Source: an uncultured Lachnospiraceae bacterium
Lineage (GTDB): Bacteria; Bacillota; Clostridia; Lachnospirales; Lachnospiraceae
Direction of reading: 5' to 3'
Assembly (NCBI GenBank): GCA_949283905.1
Contig: CASDUB010000014.1
Span: 1-6,635, forward strand
DNA: 6,635 bases
Position numbers and translations under genes: made by a program. The notes beneath the pieces are model-generated. The model saw nothing but the letters and a program-made list of their open reading frames with translations. It ran no database searches and was not told where the DNA came from. Of this stretch, positions 6,634 through 6,635 are shown piece by piece (position 1 is the first letter of the stretch; every line of letters begins with the position of its first letter).

Positions 6634-6635
6634 CG

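Noticed and set aside
1..6635. Insertion sequences, CRISPR arrays, tRNA/rRNA genes, phage or defence genes
   Set aside because: No repeats of the right form, transposase-like proteins or RNA gene signatures were seen on either strand. The gene content is ordinary transport and regulation.

Overview
The window reads as ordinary chromosomal DNA from a low-to-mid GC Firmicute, most likely a member of the Clostridia. This rests on strong AGGAGG-type ribosome binding sites before most genes, AT-rich sigma-A-like promoter sequences, free use of AGA/AGG/ATA codons and the style of the proteins. No marker gene is present, so genus and species cannot be called. There are seven protein-coding genes (one partial), no RNA genes, no mobile elements and no CRISPR array.

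Left part (1-1896, minus strand): two overlapping genes for a heterodimeric ABC exporter of the multidrug/lipid type. The upstream gene (136-1896) is complete and carries the non-catalytic signature of a degenerate ATPase half: Walker B aspartate instead of glutamate, and glutamine instead of the switch histidine. The downstream partner (1-143) is cut by the window edge. Middle part (1897-3032): a divergent intergenic region and a LysR-family regulator on the plus strand (2058-2948). The 161-bp gap holds two candidate divergent promoters whose -35 boxes touch, and a perfect 15-bp T-N11-A inverted repeat. That repeat lies over the regulator's own start site and about 62 bp upstream of the predicted exporter start. 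This is the textbook LysR layout and suggests that the regulator controls the exporter and itself.

Right part (3033-6565, minus strand): a tightly packed livH-livM-livG-livF operon encoding the two membrane proteins and two ATPases of a branched-chain amino acid type (HAAT family) importer. Its periplasmic/lipoprotein binding component is not in the window. A hairpin with a short T run at the right edge (6602-6633) looks like a weak terminator after an upstream minus-strand gene, plausibly the binding-protein gene. The convergent regulator and liv operon share a long bidirectional terminator (2961-3014).

I see no previously undescribed system. The most worthwhile observations are regulatory (the overlapping divergent promoters and the LysR box) and the degenerate ATPase site of the exporter half.
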